Assembly: GCF_002027545.1 (NCBI RefSeq)
Contig: NZ_MXAN01000014.1
Coordinates: 1-29,015 of the forward strand
Length of the DNA stretch: 29,015 bases
Direction: 5' to 3'
Source of the DNA: Moraxella lacunata
GTDB lineage: Bacteria; Pseudomonadota; Gammaproteobacteria; Pseudomonadales; Moraxellaceae
Shown here: positions 7,405-14,636 of the stretch, piece by piece
Numbering within the stretch: position 1 is the stretch's first letter
Layout: every line of letters starts with the position of its first letter
Translations under genes and position numbers: made by a program
Notes under the pieces: model-generated
Seen by the model: the letters and a program-made list of their open reading frames with translations, nothing else
Databases searched by the model: none
What the model was told of the DNA's origin: nothing

Positions 7405-7596
7405 AAAAAAAACTCCAATAAAAAAACCACCCAAAAATTTGAGTGGTTCTAAGTTAAACGTACACGCACGACCTAACTTGCCACTCCTAGTTTGGGGTAG
7501 CAAATGCAAATGGTTGCAGATAAAGTGTGTGCTTTATCTGTCAAAACAGTAGGTAAAAAGGGTAATTGTGTCATTGTGCGATAATTACAAAAATAA
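7405..7596 (-). ncRNA. Structured leader RNA of the RNA-ligase gene (attenuator-like)
   Basis: About 190 nt lie between the predicted start of transcription and the ligase ATG, and minus-strand RNA here can form several helices. Hairpin 1 has arms CAGATAAAG and CTTTATCTG (7517-7540). A small TGCAA/TTGCA hairpin (7505-7518) overlaps it by two bases. Hairpin 2 pairs TTGCTACCCC with GGAGTGGCAA (7478-7503). A competing helix pairs GAGTGG (7481-7486) plus AAGTTA (7474-7479) with TAACTT (7451-7456) and CCACTC (7441-7446). The last segment is also the left arm of the terminator. This is the layout of antiterminator versus terminator switches. A 33-codon frame (7473-7574) crosses it but has no visible ribosome site. 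It could instead be a stand-alone small RNA. No known riboswitch class was recognised. Confidence 0.55.
7420..7448 (-). terminator. Terminator/attenuator just before the RNA-ligase gene
   Basis: On the minus strand the arms AACCACTC and GGGTGGTT form an 8-bp stem with one G-U pair, followed by six T. The ligase ribosome site begins only a few bases later. It has the form of a rho-independent terminator, but its left arm can also pair with an upstream segment. Confidence 0.75.
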
Positions 7597-7602
7597 AAAT
7601 CT

Positions 7603-7631
7603 ATGGTAAATGAAAAGTTGGGGGTTGTCAA
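7603..7631 (-). promoter_or_regulatory. Promoter for the RNA-ligase leader
   Basis: On the minus strand TTGACA (7626-7631) is followed after 17 bp by TACCAT (7603-7608). It starts 30 bp after the PIN-toxin stop, so the ligase has its own promoter. A second, weaker candidate (TTGACA, 16 bp, TATCTG) lies inside the leader around 7520-7545. Confidence 0.6.
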
Positions 7632-7636
7632 GGGGT
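7621..7636 (+). repeat. 16-bp direct repeat, right copy
   Basis: An exact copy of 6761-6776. It carries the -35 of the RNA-ligase promoter. The two copies start 860 bp apart. Confidence 0.75.
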
Positions 7637-7660
7637 ATGCTTCACACCAATCAATTTTAA

Positions 7661-8050
7661 CTACCAAACCACCATTAAATCATAACTGGCACAATGCCCG
7701 TCAGAGCTGATAAACGCAAGGTCATTGGCGATTGCGTGAGAGATTAGCATTCTATCAAAAGGGTCTTTATGATAAAAAGGTAGGTTTTGTAAAATTTTTA
7801 TCGTATCCCATGTCATGTCTAATTTGACAATGTTTTTTTGTGCCAATAGTTTTTCAAAAATATCTTGCCAATTGTCATCAATGATAAGTTTACCAATGCT
7901 TGCTTTGATGGCAATCTCATTCATGCTAAGCAGGCTATAATATAGGGGATTGTTGGGATTTTGAATGATTTGTTTGGCTTTATTGGATAATTTATCAGGC
8001 TCGCTCAATAGCCATATAATCGCTTGGGTGTCTAATAAATAACCACGCAT
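7661..8050 (-). CDS. PIN-domain toxin of a VapBC-like pair
   Basis: A predicted Mg2+-dependent ribonuclease toxin of 129 residues. The PIN fold is recognisable: LLDTQAIIWLL at the N-terminus with the first catalytic Asp, MNEIAIKASIGKL with the conserved Glu, the HKDPFDRMLI motif, and LAFISSDGHCASYD near the end. The pattern fits the Sll0205-like PIN subgroup. The ATG at 8050 shares a base with the antitoxin stop (TGATG), and this overlap indicates translational coupling. A GTG one codon upstream is a less likely start. VapC toxins cleave tRNA or rRNA; the target here cannot be read from sequence. An RNA ligase follows 256 bp downstream on the same strand. Confidence 0.85.
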   Translation of the reverse strand: MRGYLLDTQAIIWLLSEPDKLSNKAKQIIQNPNNPLYYSLLSMNEIAIKASIGKLIIDDNWQDIFEKLLAQKNIVKLDMTWDTIKILQNLPFYHKDPFDRMLISHAIANDLAFISSDGHCASYDLMVVW

Positions 8051-8262
8051 CACATATAATCCCCAAATTCATCTAACGGCTCATTAAAATCGTCCGCCAT
8101 ATAGCTTACCAAGCCTTCTGCTCCGCCAAGCGTGCGTTGTTTGGATTGTTTTTGGTCAAGGAATTGGCGAAAGGCTTGTAATATGGATTGTTCATTTAAT
8201 AGCCCAATTTCACGAGCTTGTTTGGATAAATCATCAGGAATATGCAGGGTAAGTGTTGTCAT
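8050..8262 (-). CDS. Antitoxin for the PIN toxin
   Basis: A 70-residue protein whose N-terminus, TLTLHIPDDLSKQAREIG, looks like a ribbon-helix-helix DNA-binding segment. The C-terminus, LVSYMADDFNEPLDEFGDYM, is the acidic tail typical of antitoxins paired with Sll0205-like PIN toxins. It should bind and block the toxin and repress its own promoter. AAGGA lies eight bases before the ATG, and the toxin start overlaps its stop. A 10-bp inverted repeat directly upstream is a candidate autoregulatory site. Confidence 0.8.
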   Translation of the reverse strand: MTTLTLHIPDDLSKQAREIGLLNEQSILQAFRQFLDQKQSKQRTLGGAEGLVSYMADDFNEPLDEFGDYM

Positions 8263-8284
8263 GGCTTGTCCTTATTAAAATATC

Positions 8285-8333
8285 ACCCCAATTTTAGCAC
8301 ATCTTTTTGATGATGAATATGCCAAATTGGGGT
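8285..8333 (-). promoter_or_regulatory. Inverted repeat in the antitoxin promoter region
   Basis: Perfect 10-bp arms ACCCCAATTT (8285-8294) and AAATTGGGGT (8324-8333) are 29 bp apart. On the minus strand the interval includes TGCTAAAAT, an extended -10 candidate. It lies between argH and the antitoxin start, so it could be the antitoxin operator, the argH terminator, or both. Confidence 0.45.
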
Positions 8334-8348
8334 AATGGTTTAATCAGC

Positions 8349-9746
8349 TTAATCAACCTTTAATCTTCCCACGCCCCGCTCAATCGCCTTCACTACCTGC
8401 TCTGGGGCAGTACCCCCGATATGATTACGGGCATTTAGCGAGCCTTCTAGGGTTAGGCAGTCAAAGACATCATCGCCAATGAGCGGACTAAACGCCTTTA
8501 ACTCATCAAGGCTAAGTTCACTCAAATCCACGCCTTTTGCCACGCCAAGTGCCACCGCACTCCCAACCACTTCATGAGCATCACGAAACGGCAAGCCTTT
8601 TTTGACCAAATAATCCGCCAAATCAGTCGCTGTGGCATAGCCTTTCATCGTGGCGGTACGCATATTTTCTGCGTTTGGCGTGATGTTTGGGAGCATATCG
8701 GCAAAGGCGATGAGCGAGCCTGTCAGCGTATCCACACAGTCAAAGAGTGGTTCTTTATCTTCTTGATTGTCCTTATTGTACGCTAGGGGCTGATTTTTCA
8801 TGAGCGTAAGCAGGGTGGTGAGCTGTCCGAACACACGAGCGGTCTTGCCACGCACAAGCTCTGGCACGTCAGGATTTTTCTTTTGGGGCATGATAGACGA
8901 CCCCGTGCAAAAGCGGTCAGGAATATGAATAAAGCCAAACTGTGCCGACATCCACAAAATCAGCTCTTCACTCATGCGAGATAGGTGCATCATCAAAATG
9001 CTGGCGTTGGCGGTAAATTCAATGGCAAAATCACGGTCAGACACCGCATCGAGCGAGTTTTCACAAATGCCGTCAAAGCCAAGCAGGCGAGCGGTGATGG
9101 TGCGGTCAATGGGGTAAGTCGTCCCTGCCAAGGCCGCCGAGCCTAGGGGCATTTGGTTAATGCGAGTGCGAGTTTGGGCAAAACGCTCGCTATCACGGCA
9201 AAGCATCTCAAACCACGCCATGACATGATGAGCAAAACTCACAGGTTGGGCGGTCTGCAAATGCGTAAAGCCGGGCATGATGGTCGTGGTGTGTTTGCTT
9301 GCCAAATCAAGCAGACCGTTTTGTAATTTGCCAATCAAGGCGATGATTTTGTCGGTTTCGTCTCTTAGATACAGGCGAATGTCGGTCGCCACTTGGTCGT
9401 TACGGCTACGCCCTGTGTGCAGTTTTTTGCCGACATCGCCAATCAAGGCGGTCAAGCGACTCTCCACATTCATATGAACGTCTTCTAGCTCCACACGCCA
9501 TTCAAATTCGCCACGCTCAATCTCGCCTTTGATTTGGGTGAGTCCGTCCACGATTTGACGACTTTCATCGGCGGTGATGATACCGCACTGCCCAAGCATG
9601 GTGGCGTGGGCGATAGAGCCTTGTATGTCTTGGTTTGCCATGCGTTTGTCAAAATTGACCGAAGCGGTAAATTCGGCGACAAAACGGTCGGTGGCTTCGG
9701 TAAAGCGTCCGCCCCACATTTGGGCGGTTTGGGTGGATTGGGTCAT
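8349..9746 (-). CDS. argH: Argininosuccinate lyase
   Basis: The last enzyme of arginine synthesis splits argininosuccinate into arginine and fumarate in the cytosol. The 465-residue length is standard. The fumarase/aspartase superfamily signature [12 protein letters not shown], around residue 280, carries the catalytic serine loop. Other conserved parts are MWGGRF at the start, HTGRSRNDQ (around 108) and [10 protein letters not shown] (around 160). The ATG at 9746 gives the family N-terminus and has AAGG upstream. No other arg gene is next to it. The toxin-antitoxin module follows on the same strand after 86 bp. Confidence 0.96.
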   Translation of the reverse strand: MTQSTQTAQMWGGRFTEATDRFVAEFTASVNFDKRMANQDIQGSIAHATMLGQCGIITADESRQIVDGLTQIKGEIERGEFEWRVELEDVHMNVESRLTALIGDVGKKLHTGRSRNDQVATDIRLYLRDETDKIIALIGKLQNGLLDLASKHTTTIMPGFTHLQTAQPVSFAHHVMAWFEMLCRDSERFAQTRTRINQMPLGSAALAGTTYPIDRTITARLLGFDGICENSLDAVSDRDFAIEFTANASILMMHLSRMSEELILWMSAQFGFIHIPDRFCTGSSIMPQKKNPDVPELVRGKTARVFGQLTTLLTLMKNQPLAYNKDNQEDKEPLFDCVDTLTGSLIAFADMLPNITPNAENMRTATMKGYATATDLADYLVKKGLPFRDAHEVVGSAVALGVAKGVDLSELSLDELKAFSPLIGDDVFDCLTLEGSLNARNHIGGTAPEQVVKAIERGVGRLKVD

Positions 9747-9780
9747 GATGATACCTTATTTGTGATGAAAATGAAGTAGG

Positions 9781-9802
9781 GCGTATCTTAGCAACGATAC
9801 GC
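9781..9802 (-). other. Hairpin between the DUF475 gene and argH
   Basis: The arms GCGTATC and GATACGC form a 7-bp stem with an 8-base loop. No T run follows on either strand, so it is not a standard terminator. It would lie in the argH 5' leader or at the 3' end of the DUF475 message. Confidence 0.35.
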
Positions 9803-9858
9803 ACAGAGTACAAGCGGTTTTGCTGTTTTATGGCATTATTTGTGCTAAGTGTGGCTTA

Positions 9859-10932
9859 TCACTGCTTGGAGATAGACTCAGGCGAATTATTTTTGCGATA
9901 GCGAATGGAAGCTATCACCGACGCCACGATAAAGGCAACCCCGATAAGCCCCGTGATAATCTCAGGCACATGAAATTTCATCGAGATAAGCATGATAATC
10001 GCCAACGCCCCAATGGCATAATGAGCCCCATGTTCTAGGTACACAAACTCATCAAGCGTGCCTTTTTCGACCAAGAAAATCGTCATCGAACGCACAAACA
10101 TCGCCCCAATGGCAAGACCAATCATGATGATGACCACGTCATTGGTAATGGCAAACGCCCCAATCACCCCGTCAAAGCTAAATGATGCGTCCAGCACTTC
10201 TAGATATAAAAAGCCCGCAATACCGCCTTTGGCAATCGCCCCTGCCACTTCGTTGCCGTCCATTTTGTCATCGTCATCATCGCCTTCTAAGAAAGTGGAT
10301 AGCACGTTTACGCCCATATAAATCAGAATACCCCACACGCCCGCCATAAGAACAGCAGGTTCATGTACTTCATCTACCCACGACAAAGATGTCATCAAAA
10401 TCACAATCGCCACAAACACACTCATGGCATCGACTTTGCCAAATTTGGCAAGGCGTTTTTCAAGCCAGCCAAACCAATGAATGTCTTTGTCATCAAACAC
10501 AAAGTTCAAAAAGACAAGGAGTAGGAACATACCACCAAACGCGGCAATCTCGGCGTGATGTGCCATGAGCTTGGCGGAGTATTCTGTGGGATTGTTAAGT
10601 GCCAAATCCACCACTTCTTTCATACCCATGTCTGCCGTTACCGCCACGATGACAATGGGAAACACCAGTCGCATACCAAAGACAGCGATGAGCATACCTA
10701 CGGTTAAGAAAATCGTTTTCCAAAACTTATCCCAATGCTTTAAGACGGACGCATTGACCACCGCATTATCAAAGGACAATGAGATTTCCATCAGTGCCAG
10801 CACCATTGTAATAAACAGTGCTGAGAGCATGGCGGACGTACCACCGTGCGTAAATCCCCAGTACGCCGCCCCAATCAAGCAGACGATGGTAAAAAATATG
10901 TCAAAATAAAAATGTCTTAGGGTTTTCATCAT
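9859..10932 (-). CDS. TerC-like integral membrane protein (DUF475)
   Basis: A 357-residue inner-membrane protein with about eight to nine hydrophobic segments. It has the duplicated acidic motifs of the TerC superfamily: MEISLSFDNAVVNAS near residue 50 and LEVLDASFSFDGVIGAFA near residue 245. The aspartates of these motifs are believed to bind metal. TerC relatives are linked to tellurite resistance or manganese export; DUF475 members themselves are poorly characterised. An acidic loop (EGDDDDDKMDGNE) lies between the halves. Two adjacent ATG codons are possible starts; 10932 is used, with AGGAA about 11 bases upstream. No tellurite-resistance partners (terA, B, D) are nearby, so a metal-homeostasis role is more likely. 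Confidence 0.85.
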   Translation of the reverse strand: MMKTLRHFYFDIFFTIVCLIGAAYWGFTHGGTSAMLSALFITMVLALMEISLSFDNAVVNASVLKHWDKFWKTIFLTVGMLIAVFGMRLVFPIVIVAVTADMGMKEVVDLALNNPTEYSAKLMAHHAEIAAFGGMFLLLVFLNFVFDDKDIHWFGWLEKRLAKFGKVDAMSVFVAIVILMTSLSWVDEVHEPAVLMAGVWGILIYMGVNVLSTFLEGDDDDDKMDGNEVAGAIAKGGIAGFLYLEVLDASFSFDGVIGAFAITNDVVIIMIGLAIGAMFVRSMTIFLVEKGTLDEFVYLEHGAHYAIGALAIIMLISMKFHVPEIITGLIGVAFIVASVIASIRYRKNNSPESISKQ

Positions 10933-10996
10933 GGATGAGATGTTCCTGTTTTATAACAAGAAAAGCGATAAATAATCATGCTTAATGAGCTTAATA

Positions 10997-11120
10997 TTTA
11001 CCACAGATTTGTAGGGGCTTGTTGAACACGCCCTTGGTTAGTACACTATCTTTATAGGTGCGTAGAGCCAGCTCTCTACATTCATACATCATAGATTTGT
11101 GGTAATTTTAAAGTTTTGTA
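10997..11120. repeat. About 124-bp intergenic repeat, copy 1
   Basis: It starts TTTACCACAGATTTGTAGGG and ends in GATTTGTGGTAATTTTAAAG. Its outer ends are inverted copies of TACCACA. It matches 25459-25583 over its full length, with substitutions. It has no reading frame. It fills the gap between the DUF475 gene and the ferredoxin gene. Confidence 0.7.
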
Positions 11121-11136
11121 GCCATATCGCCTTTAT

Positions 11137-11388
<252 letters not shown>

Positions 11389-11922
11389 TTAATAGTCCTT
11401 GCCCCATGCCACAAGCATGGTTTTGGCATCCAAATCCACATTAAGGACGATGTCGCTATGCCACGGGATAAGCCTGTCTTCGCCATCCACGCTCTGTACC
11501 GTCGGCTTGACCGAGATGATGGCATGAGCGGACGTCTCAAACATCTCTTTGATGATGCCCAAATTATCGCCTTCTTCATTGACGACTGTCAATCCCACCA
11601 AATCCGACCAATAATACTCATCGTCATCCAAAGCGGGCAAGTTTGATTTATCCACCCAAACGCTCATGCCATTCATGGTCTCTGCCACGTTACGGTCAGG
11701 CACTTCCTTAAAACTTGCCACCAACCCTGCCCCCTGTTCTCGCCAGTCACTGACTGTCAAAGGACGAAAACCGAGTGCTGTCCTCATGTACCAATGGGGC
11801 ATGTCAAAGATGTCCGAGCGGTTGTCAGTCAAGCTAAATACCCACAGCCAGCCCTTAATGCCATAAGGTTTTTTTAGGGTAGCAATTTGGATGAGCGAGT
11901 CGGGATTGGGCGATGTTGTCAT
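11389..11922 (-). CDS. rimM: Ribosome maturation factor RimM
   Basis: This protein binds the 30S head near ribosomal protein S19 and helps mature the 3' domain of 16S rRNA. Its 177 residues are normal. The N-terminal domain shows IATLKKPYGIKGWLWV. The C-terminal PRC-barrel domain contains YYWSDLVGLTVVN and ends with the RLIPWHSDIVLNVDLD segment. It is normally the second gene of rpsP-rimM-trmD-rplS. Here a nested repeat of about 370 bp separates it from rpsP, and yfhL takes the trmD position. There may be a promoter in or next to the repeat. Confidence 0.94.
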   Translation of the reverse strand: MTTSPNPDSLIQIATLKKPYGIKGWLWVFSLTDNRSDIFDMPHWYMRTALGFRPLTVSDWREQGAGLVASFKEVPDRNVAETMNGMSVWVDKSNLPALDDDEYYWSDLVGLTVVNEEGDNLGIIKEMFETSAHAIISVKPTVQSVDGEDRLIPWHSDIVLNVDLDAKTMLVAWGKDY

Positions 11923-11979
11923 GGCGTTTTAAATAATAAAAATAAATGCTTGCAAGGTAGATGAGAGTTTTGACTTATT

Positions 11980-12353
11980 TAGGGTATGTTGAACATTGAT
12001 AACATTTTATAAAATAAGGTAAAAGCTTAACACTTTAAATTAATTTTTGCATGAAAAATGGCTATCCAACCACTTAATTTTAAAAAGTTAAGTTAAAATT
12101 TTAGGTAGTAGTCTAAAAAGTATGCTGAACTAGGTTTTCCGCTCGCCCTGAGCTTGCCTGCGGGTCGGAAAACCGTTAGGTTTCCCAAGCTCACCACGAA
12201 CGGTTTTCTTAATAGCATACTTTTTAAACCAGAACCAAATTTTAAAAATTTACCTGATTTAAGTGGTCAGATTGTTTTTCATCGTCAAAATCCTTGAAAA
12301 ACGTGCAATTTTTCTCATTTTTCATGGCAAATATCAAAATTCGACACGCCTTA
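11980..12353 (-). repeat. About 370-bp inverted-end repeat, copy 1, with an inner palindrome
   Basis: This is a degenerate copy, in reverse orientation, of the 299-bp repeat at 14637-14935. The shared parts include TATTTGC-ATGAAAAATGAG, CACGTTTTTCAAG, GATTTTGACG and AGCCATTTTTC-TGCAAAAA. The outer ends resemble TAGGGCGTGTTGAAC and its inverse. The middle holds a separate palindromic unit (12115-12225). It has no coding frame. It occupies most of the 513-bp gap between rimM and rpsP. Confidence 0.7.
12115..12225. repeat. Palindromic unit nested in the rpsP-rimM repeat
   Basis: Perfect 12-bp outer arms, AAAAAGTATGCT and AGCATACTTTTT, enclose two GC-richer hairpin segments. These include CGCCCTGAGCTTG and CAAGCTCACCACGAACGG, which resemble the widespread GAGCTTG-type intergenic repeat sequences of proteobacteria. 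The 111-bp unit is missing from the other copy of the host repeat, so it was probably inserted later. Confidence 0.6.
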
Positions 12354-12365
12354 ACAGAGATAAAT

Positions 12366-12419
12366 AAAAATCGGTCTGCATGACACTCATCAATCAATGA
12401 TAAGAGACACACAAACCGA
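12366..12419 (-). terminator. Probable terminator after rpsP
   Basis: On the minus strand TCGGTTTG pairs with CAGACCGA (one G-U), with a small inner hairpin, followed by TTTTTATTT. It lies 17 bp after the rpsP stop. It would separate rpsP transcription from rimM. Confidence 0.55.
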
Positions 12420-12435
12420 CACAAAATGTCAGCGA

Positions 12436-12681
12436 TTACGCTTTGTTGCTGGCCTTAACCAGTTGAGCAACACGGTCAGAAGGCTGAGCCCCTTTACCAA
12501 TCCACGCATTATAAGCGTCTTGGTCAATGCGAAACGCTTCTTCCTGACCACGAGCCAATGGGTTAAAGAAACCGATACGCTCAATGTGGCGACCGTCACG
12601 AGACGCGCGCTTGTCTGCAACAACGATTTGGTAGAATGGGCGTTTTTTTGAACCGCCACGAGCTAGACGAATAACAACCAT
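12436..12681 (-). CDS. rpsP: 30S ribosomal protein S16
   Basis: An 81-residue component of the small subunit that helps 16S rRNA fold. The N-terminus [20 protein letters not shown] and the core [13 protein letters not shown] are diagnostic. The start is preceded by GAGAGA. A strong promoter lies about 110 bp upstream, and a terminator and repeats follow, so here it behaves as a single-gene unit rather than the head of the usual rpsP-rimM-trmD-rplS operon. Confidence 0.96.
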   Translation of the reverse strand: MVVIRLARGGSKKRPFYQIVVADKRASRDGRHIERIGFFNPLARGQEEAFRIDQDAYNAWIGKGAQPSDRVAQLVKASNKA

Positions 12682-12791
12682 GATAATTCTCTCTTGAATT
12701 CATTAAATGATAAAGTATTTGCAAGAAAAAACTGGTCGCCAAGAATGTGAGGATGAGCCGATGGCAAAACCAGATTTATAAAAAGACCCTA

Positions 12792-12819
12792 ATTATACCA
12801 ATTTTTACGCCATTTTCAA
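12792..12819 (-). promoter_or_regulatory. rpsP promoter
   Basis: On the minus strand TTGAAA (12814-12819) and TATAAT (12792-12797) are separated by 16 bp. This is the best sigma70-type match in the 275-bp gap and leaves a leader of about 100 nt before the rpsP ATG. Confidence 0.65.
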
Positions 12820-12881
12820 AGTAATTTTTTAAAAATTCTCACGTCATGATGTAACGCCTGACGACATGGGCGTAAATTGGT

Positions 12882-12909
12882 TTGGCAAAGTAATTTCCGA
12901 CTTTATATA
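12882..12909 (+). promoter_or_regulatory. Promoter candidate for the EnvZ-like kinase
   Basis: TTGGCA (12882-12887) and TATATA (12904-12909) are separated by 16 bp and lie about 50 bp before the kinase ATG. Confidence 0.4.
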
Positions 12910-12956
12910 CAAAACGTGTGTTAAAATAGAGCGTATCGCACTTTTGTCCCATTTTT

Positions 12957-14387
12957 ATGAAAAAAAATTACAAATACTGGCAACTTAAAATCAGACACAC
13001 TCTAAACTCTAACACATGGCAGACGGTCAGCATGGTGATTTTTATCGTCTTTGCCAGTATCGCCCTATCGATTTGGCTCATTTGGCGAAGTCTGTACCTA
13101 CCTGAGATTAAAAATCACGCCAGTTATCTGGCGAGCGAGCTGACCTTTATTGACAACGCCAATCAGAGCTTTGCAGACGACCCTGCCATGCTCAAATGGG
13201 TGCAGGACAACAGCCATGTACAAATCATCAGTAACCCAAGCGAGTTCCCTGTGGTTAATGACAAGATAGTGGCTGACTTTTTTACTGATATTTTTGCAGG
13301 GCAAGTCAGCCGAGAACTTGGGCGTGAGGTCAAGGTCTATTTTAAATTTAAACCAACCCCGAAGCTGTGGATTTGGGACAGCAAATACCCCAACGTTTGG
13401 CTGCGTGAACCTGTCATTCACTACTCGCAGTACAGTGCAGGACTGCTGGCGGGCTTTGTGTTTGGCTTGCCGATTTTGACCATTTTGGTAAGTCTGATTT
13501 TGGTGCGTCGCCTAAATCGCCCACTCAAAAAACTAGAACGCACCGCCAATGACTACATTCATCTGGGGCATGCGACCGTATTGCCCGAGGTTGGCTCAAA
13601 TGAGATTCGTAAAGTCAATATCGCCTTTAACCGCCTGTTTCACACCCTACACCAAGCCCAAAAAGAACGCACCATCATGCTCGCTGGTATCAGCCATGAC
13701 TTGCGCACGCCCCTAACTCGCATGCGACTGACCGCCGAGATGTTGCCTGATGAGTTTTTTCGGGAAGGACTGGTGTATGACATCGAGGACATGGACGCCA
13801 TCTTGGAGCAGTTCATGTCATTTATGAAAGACGGCTCGGATGAAGCGGTGCGAGCGACCAATTTGGAGCTGATTTTCCATGAAATCAGCGTGCAGTTTAA
13901 TGACGTGCGTTTTGTCTATGACAATCGGGTCGCCGAAGATGTCATGGTGCGTCCTTTATCCATGAAGCGTCTGATTGTCAATTTGGTCAATAATGCCGTG
14001 CGTTATGGGCATGAACCCATTCATCTAGGGGCGGTGATTGACTATCAAGACGCTGATGATTTGACCGCTAACACCCTTAAAAAAAGAATACTCACCATCA
14101 GCGTGCGTGATGAGGGCGAGGGTGTGGCAGAGAGTGAACTACAACGTATCATGCAACCCTTTGAGCGTGGTGAGACAGCACGGACAACCCAAGGTAGTGG
14201 ACTGGGTCTTGCCATCGTCAGTCGTATCGCTCACTTGCATCAAGGTGAGGTCATCGCTCGCAATCATGACAATGGCGGGCTAGAAGTCCTTGTACATATT
14301 CCTTTGGTGGATACTGCACCAAACACAACTGATGCATCAGAAAATCCGACAAGTCATGATGTCAATCAAAGTAATCATCAAGCCTAA
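12957..14387 (+). CDS. EnvZ-like sensor histidine kinase
   Basis: A 476-residue inner-membrane kinase. Transmembrane segments are at about 24-46 and 161-184, with a periplasmic sensor between them. A HAMP linker (LVRRLNRPLKKLERTANDY) follows. The dimerisation helix has GISHDLRTPLTRMRLTAEML with His247 as phosphoacceptor, nearly identical to the EnvZ H-box. The ATP-binding domain shows VNNAVRYG (N box), VRDEGEGV (G1) and GSGLGLAIVSR (G2). In this family the kinase phosphorylates an OmpR-type regulator that controls porins and envelope functions. No regulator gene adjoins it: rpsP is divergent upstream and a small convergent gene lies downstream. No clear ribosome site precedes the ATG. The C-terminal tail after LVHIPLV is polar and low-complexity. 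Confidence 0.88.
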   Translation: MKKNYKYWQLKIRHTLNSNTWQTVSMVIFIVFASIALSIWLIWRSLYLPEIKNHASYLASELTFIDNANQSFADDPAMLKWVQDNSHVQIISNPSEFPVVNDKIVADFFTDIFAGQVSRELGREVKVYFKFKPTPKLWIWDSKYPNVWLREPVIHYSQYSAGLLAGFVFGLPILTILVSLILVRRLNRPLKKLERTANDYIHLGHATVLPEVGSNEIRKVNIAFNRLFHTLHQAQKERTIMLAGISHDLRTPLTRMRLTAEMLPDEFFREGLVYDIEDMDAILEQFMSFMKDGSDEAVRATNLELIFHEISVQFNDVRFVYDNRVAEDVMVRPLSMKRLIVNLVNNAVRYGHEPIHLGAVIDYQDADDLTANTLKKRILTISVRDEGEGVAESELQRIMQPFERGETARTTQGSGLGLAIVSRIAHLHQGEVIARNHDNGGLEVLVHIPLVDTAPNTTDASENPTSHDVNQSNHQA

Positions 14388-14418
14388 TCATCAAACCAAG
14401 CAAGCTATGTTGTGTTTA

Positions 14419-14589
14419 TTATTTTTCACCAATCTCAGGGGGTAGCTGATTGGTCGTATCGGCAAAGCTGACAGGAGCGACAAGACTGGCTTTGGCTTGC
14501 TCAACATTCTTATCGGTGCTAGGCACCAACAAAGAATAACCCAACAGAGCCGCATTGGCAAGCACCAATAATCCAAAAAGATAAGGCAT
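14419..14589 (-). CDS. Small single-span membrane protein (56 aa), unknown
   Basis: A short frame reads MPYLFGLLVLANAALLGYSL, then a polar tail rich in Lys, Thr and Glu ending PPEIGEK. The first 22 residues form one membrane-spanning helix; the rest should lie outside it. This reading is more protein-like than the longer overlapping frame (14391-14597), which is full of Trp, Cys and Leu. GGGAT lies about eight bases upstream. An in-frame stop just before the ATG fixes the start. It is convergent with the kinase gene and on the same strand as bfmS, but separated from bfmS by a mobile repeat. Function unknown. Confidence 0.6.
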   Translation of the reverse strand: MPYLFGLLVLANAALLGYSLLVPSTDKNVEQAKASLVAPVSFADTTNQLPPEIGEK

Positions 14590-14636
14590 ATTAACATCCC
14601 AAGATAAATTTGTGATTTATTTTAGCATAACTTTCC

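Noticed and set aside
6844..7509. Longer version of the RNA ligase (221 codons)
   Set aside because: The extra N-terminus would be translated from the terminator and leader hairpins, while the ATG at 7404 has a good ribosome site and the family start.
7405..7596. tRNA-like or T-box identity for the ligase leader
   Set aside because: No T-arm-like sequence and no T-box AGGGTGG-ACCGCG match is present, so it is left as an unclassified structured leader.
11013..11040. IS end (GTTGAAC) inside the 124-bp repeat
   Set aside because: Only about 7 bp match, with no second end or transposase piece, so it is taken as part of the repeat.
14391..14597. Minus-strand frame of 68 codons
   Set aside because: Its residues (many Trp, Cys, Leu) look like an out-of-frame reading. 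The shorter frame at 14419-14589 gives a sensible membrane helix and polar tail.
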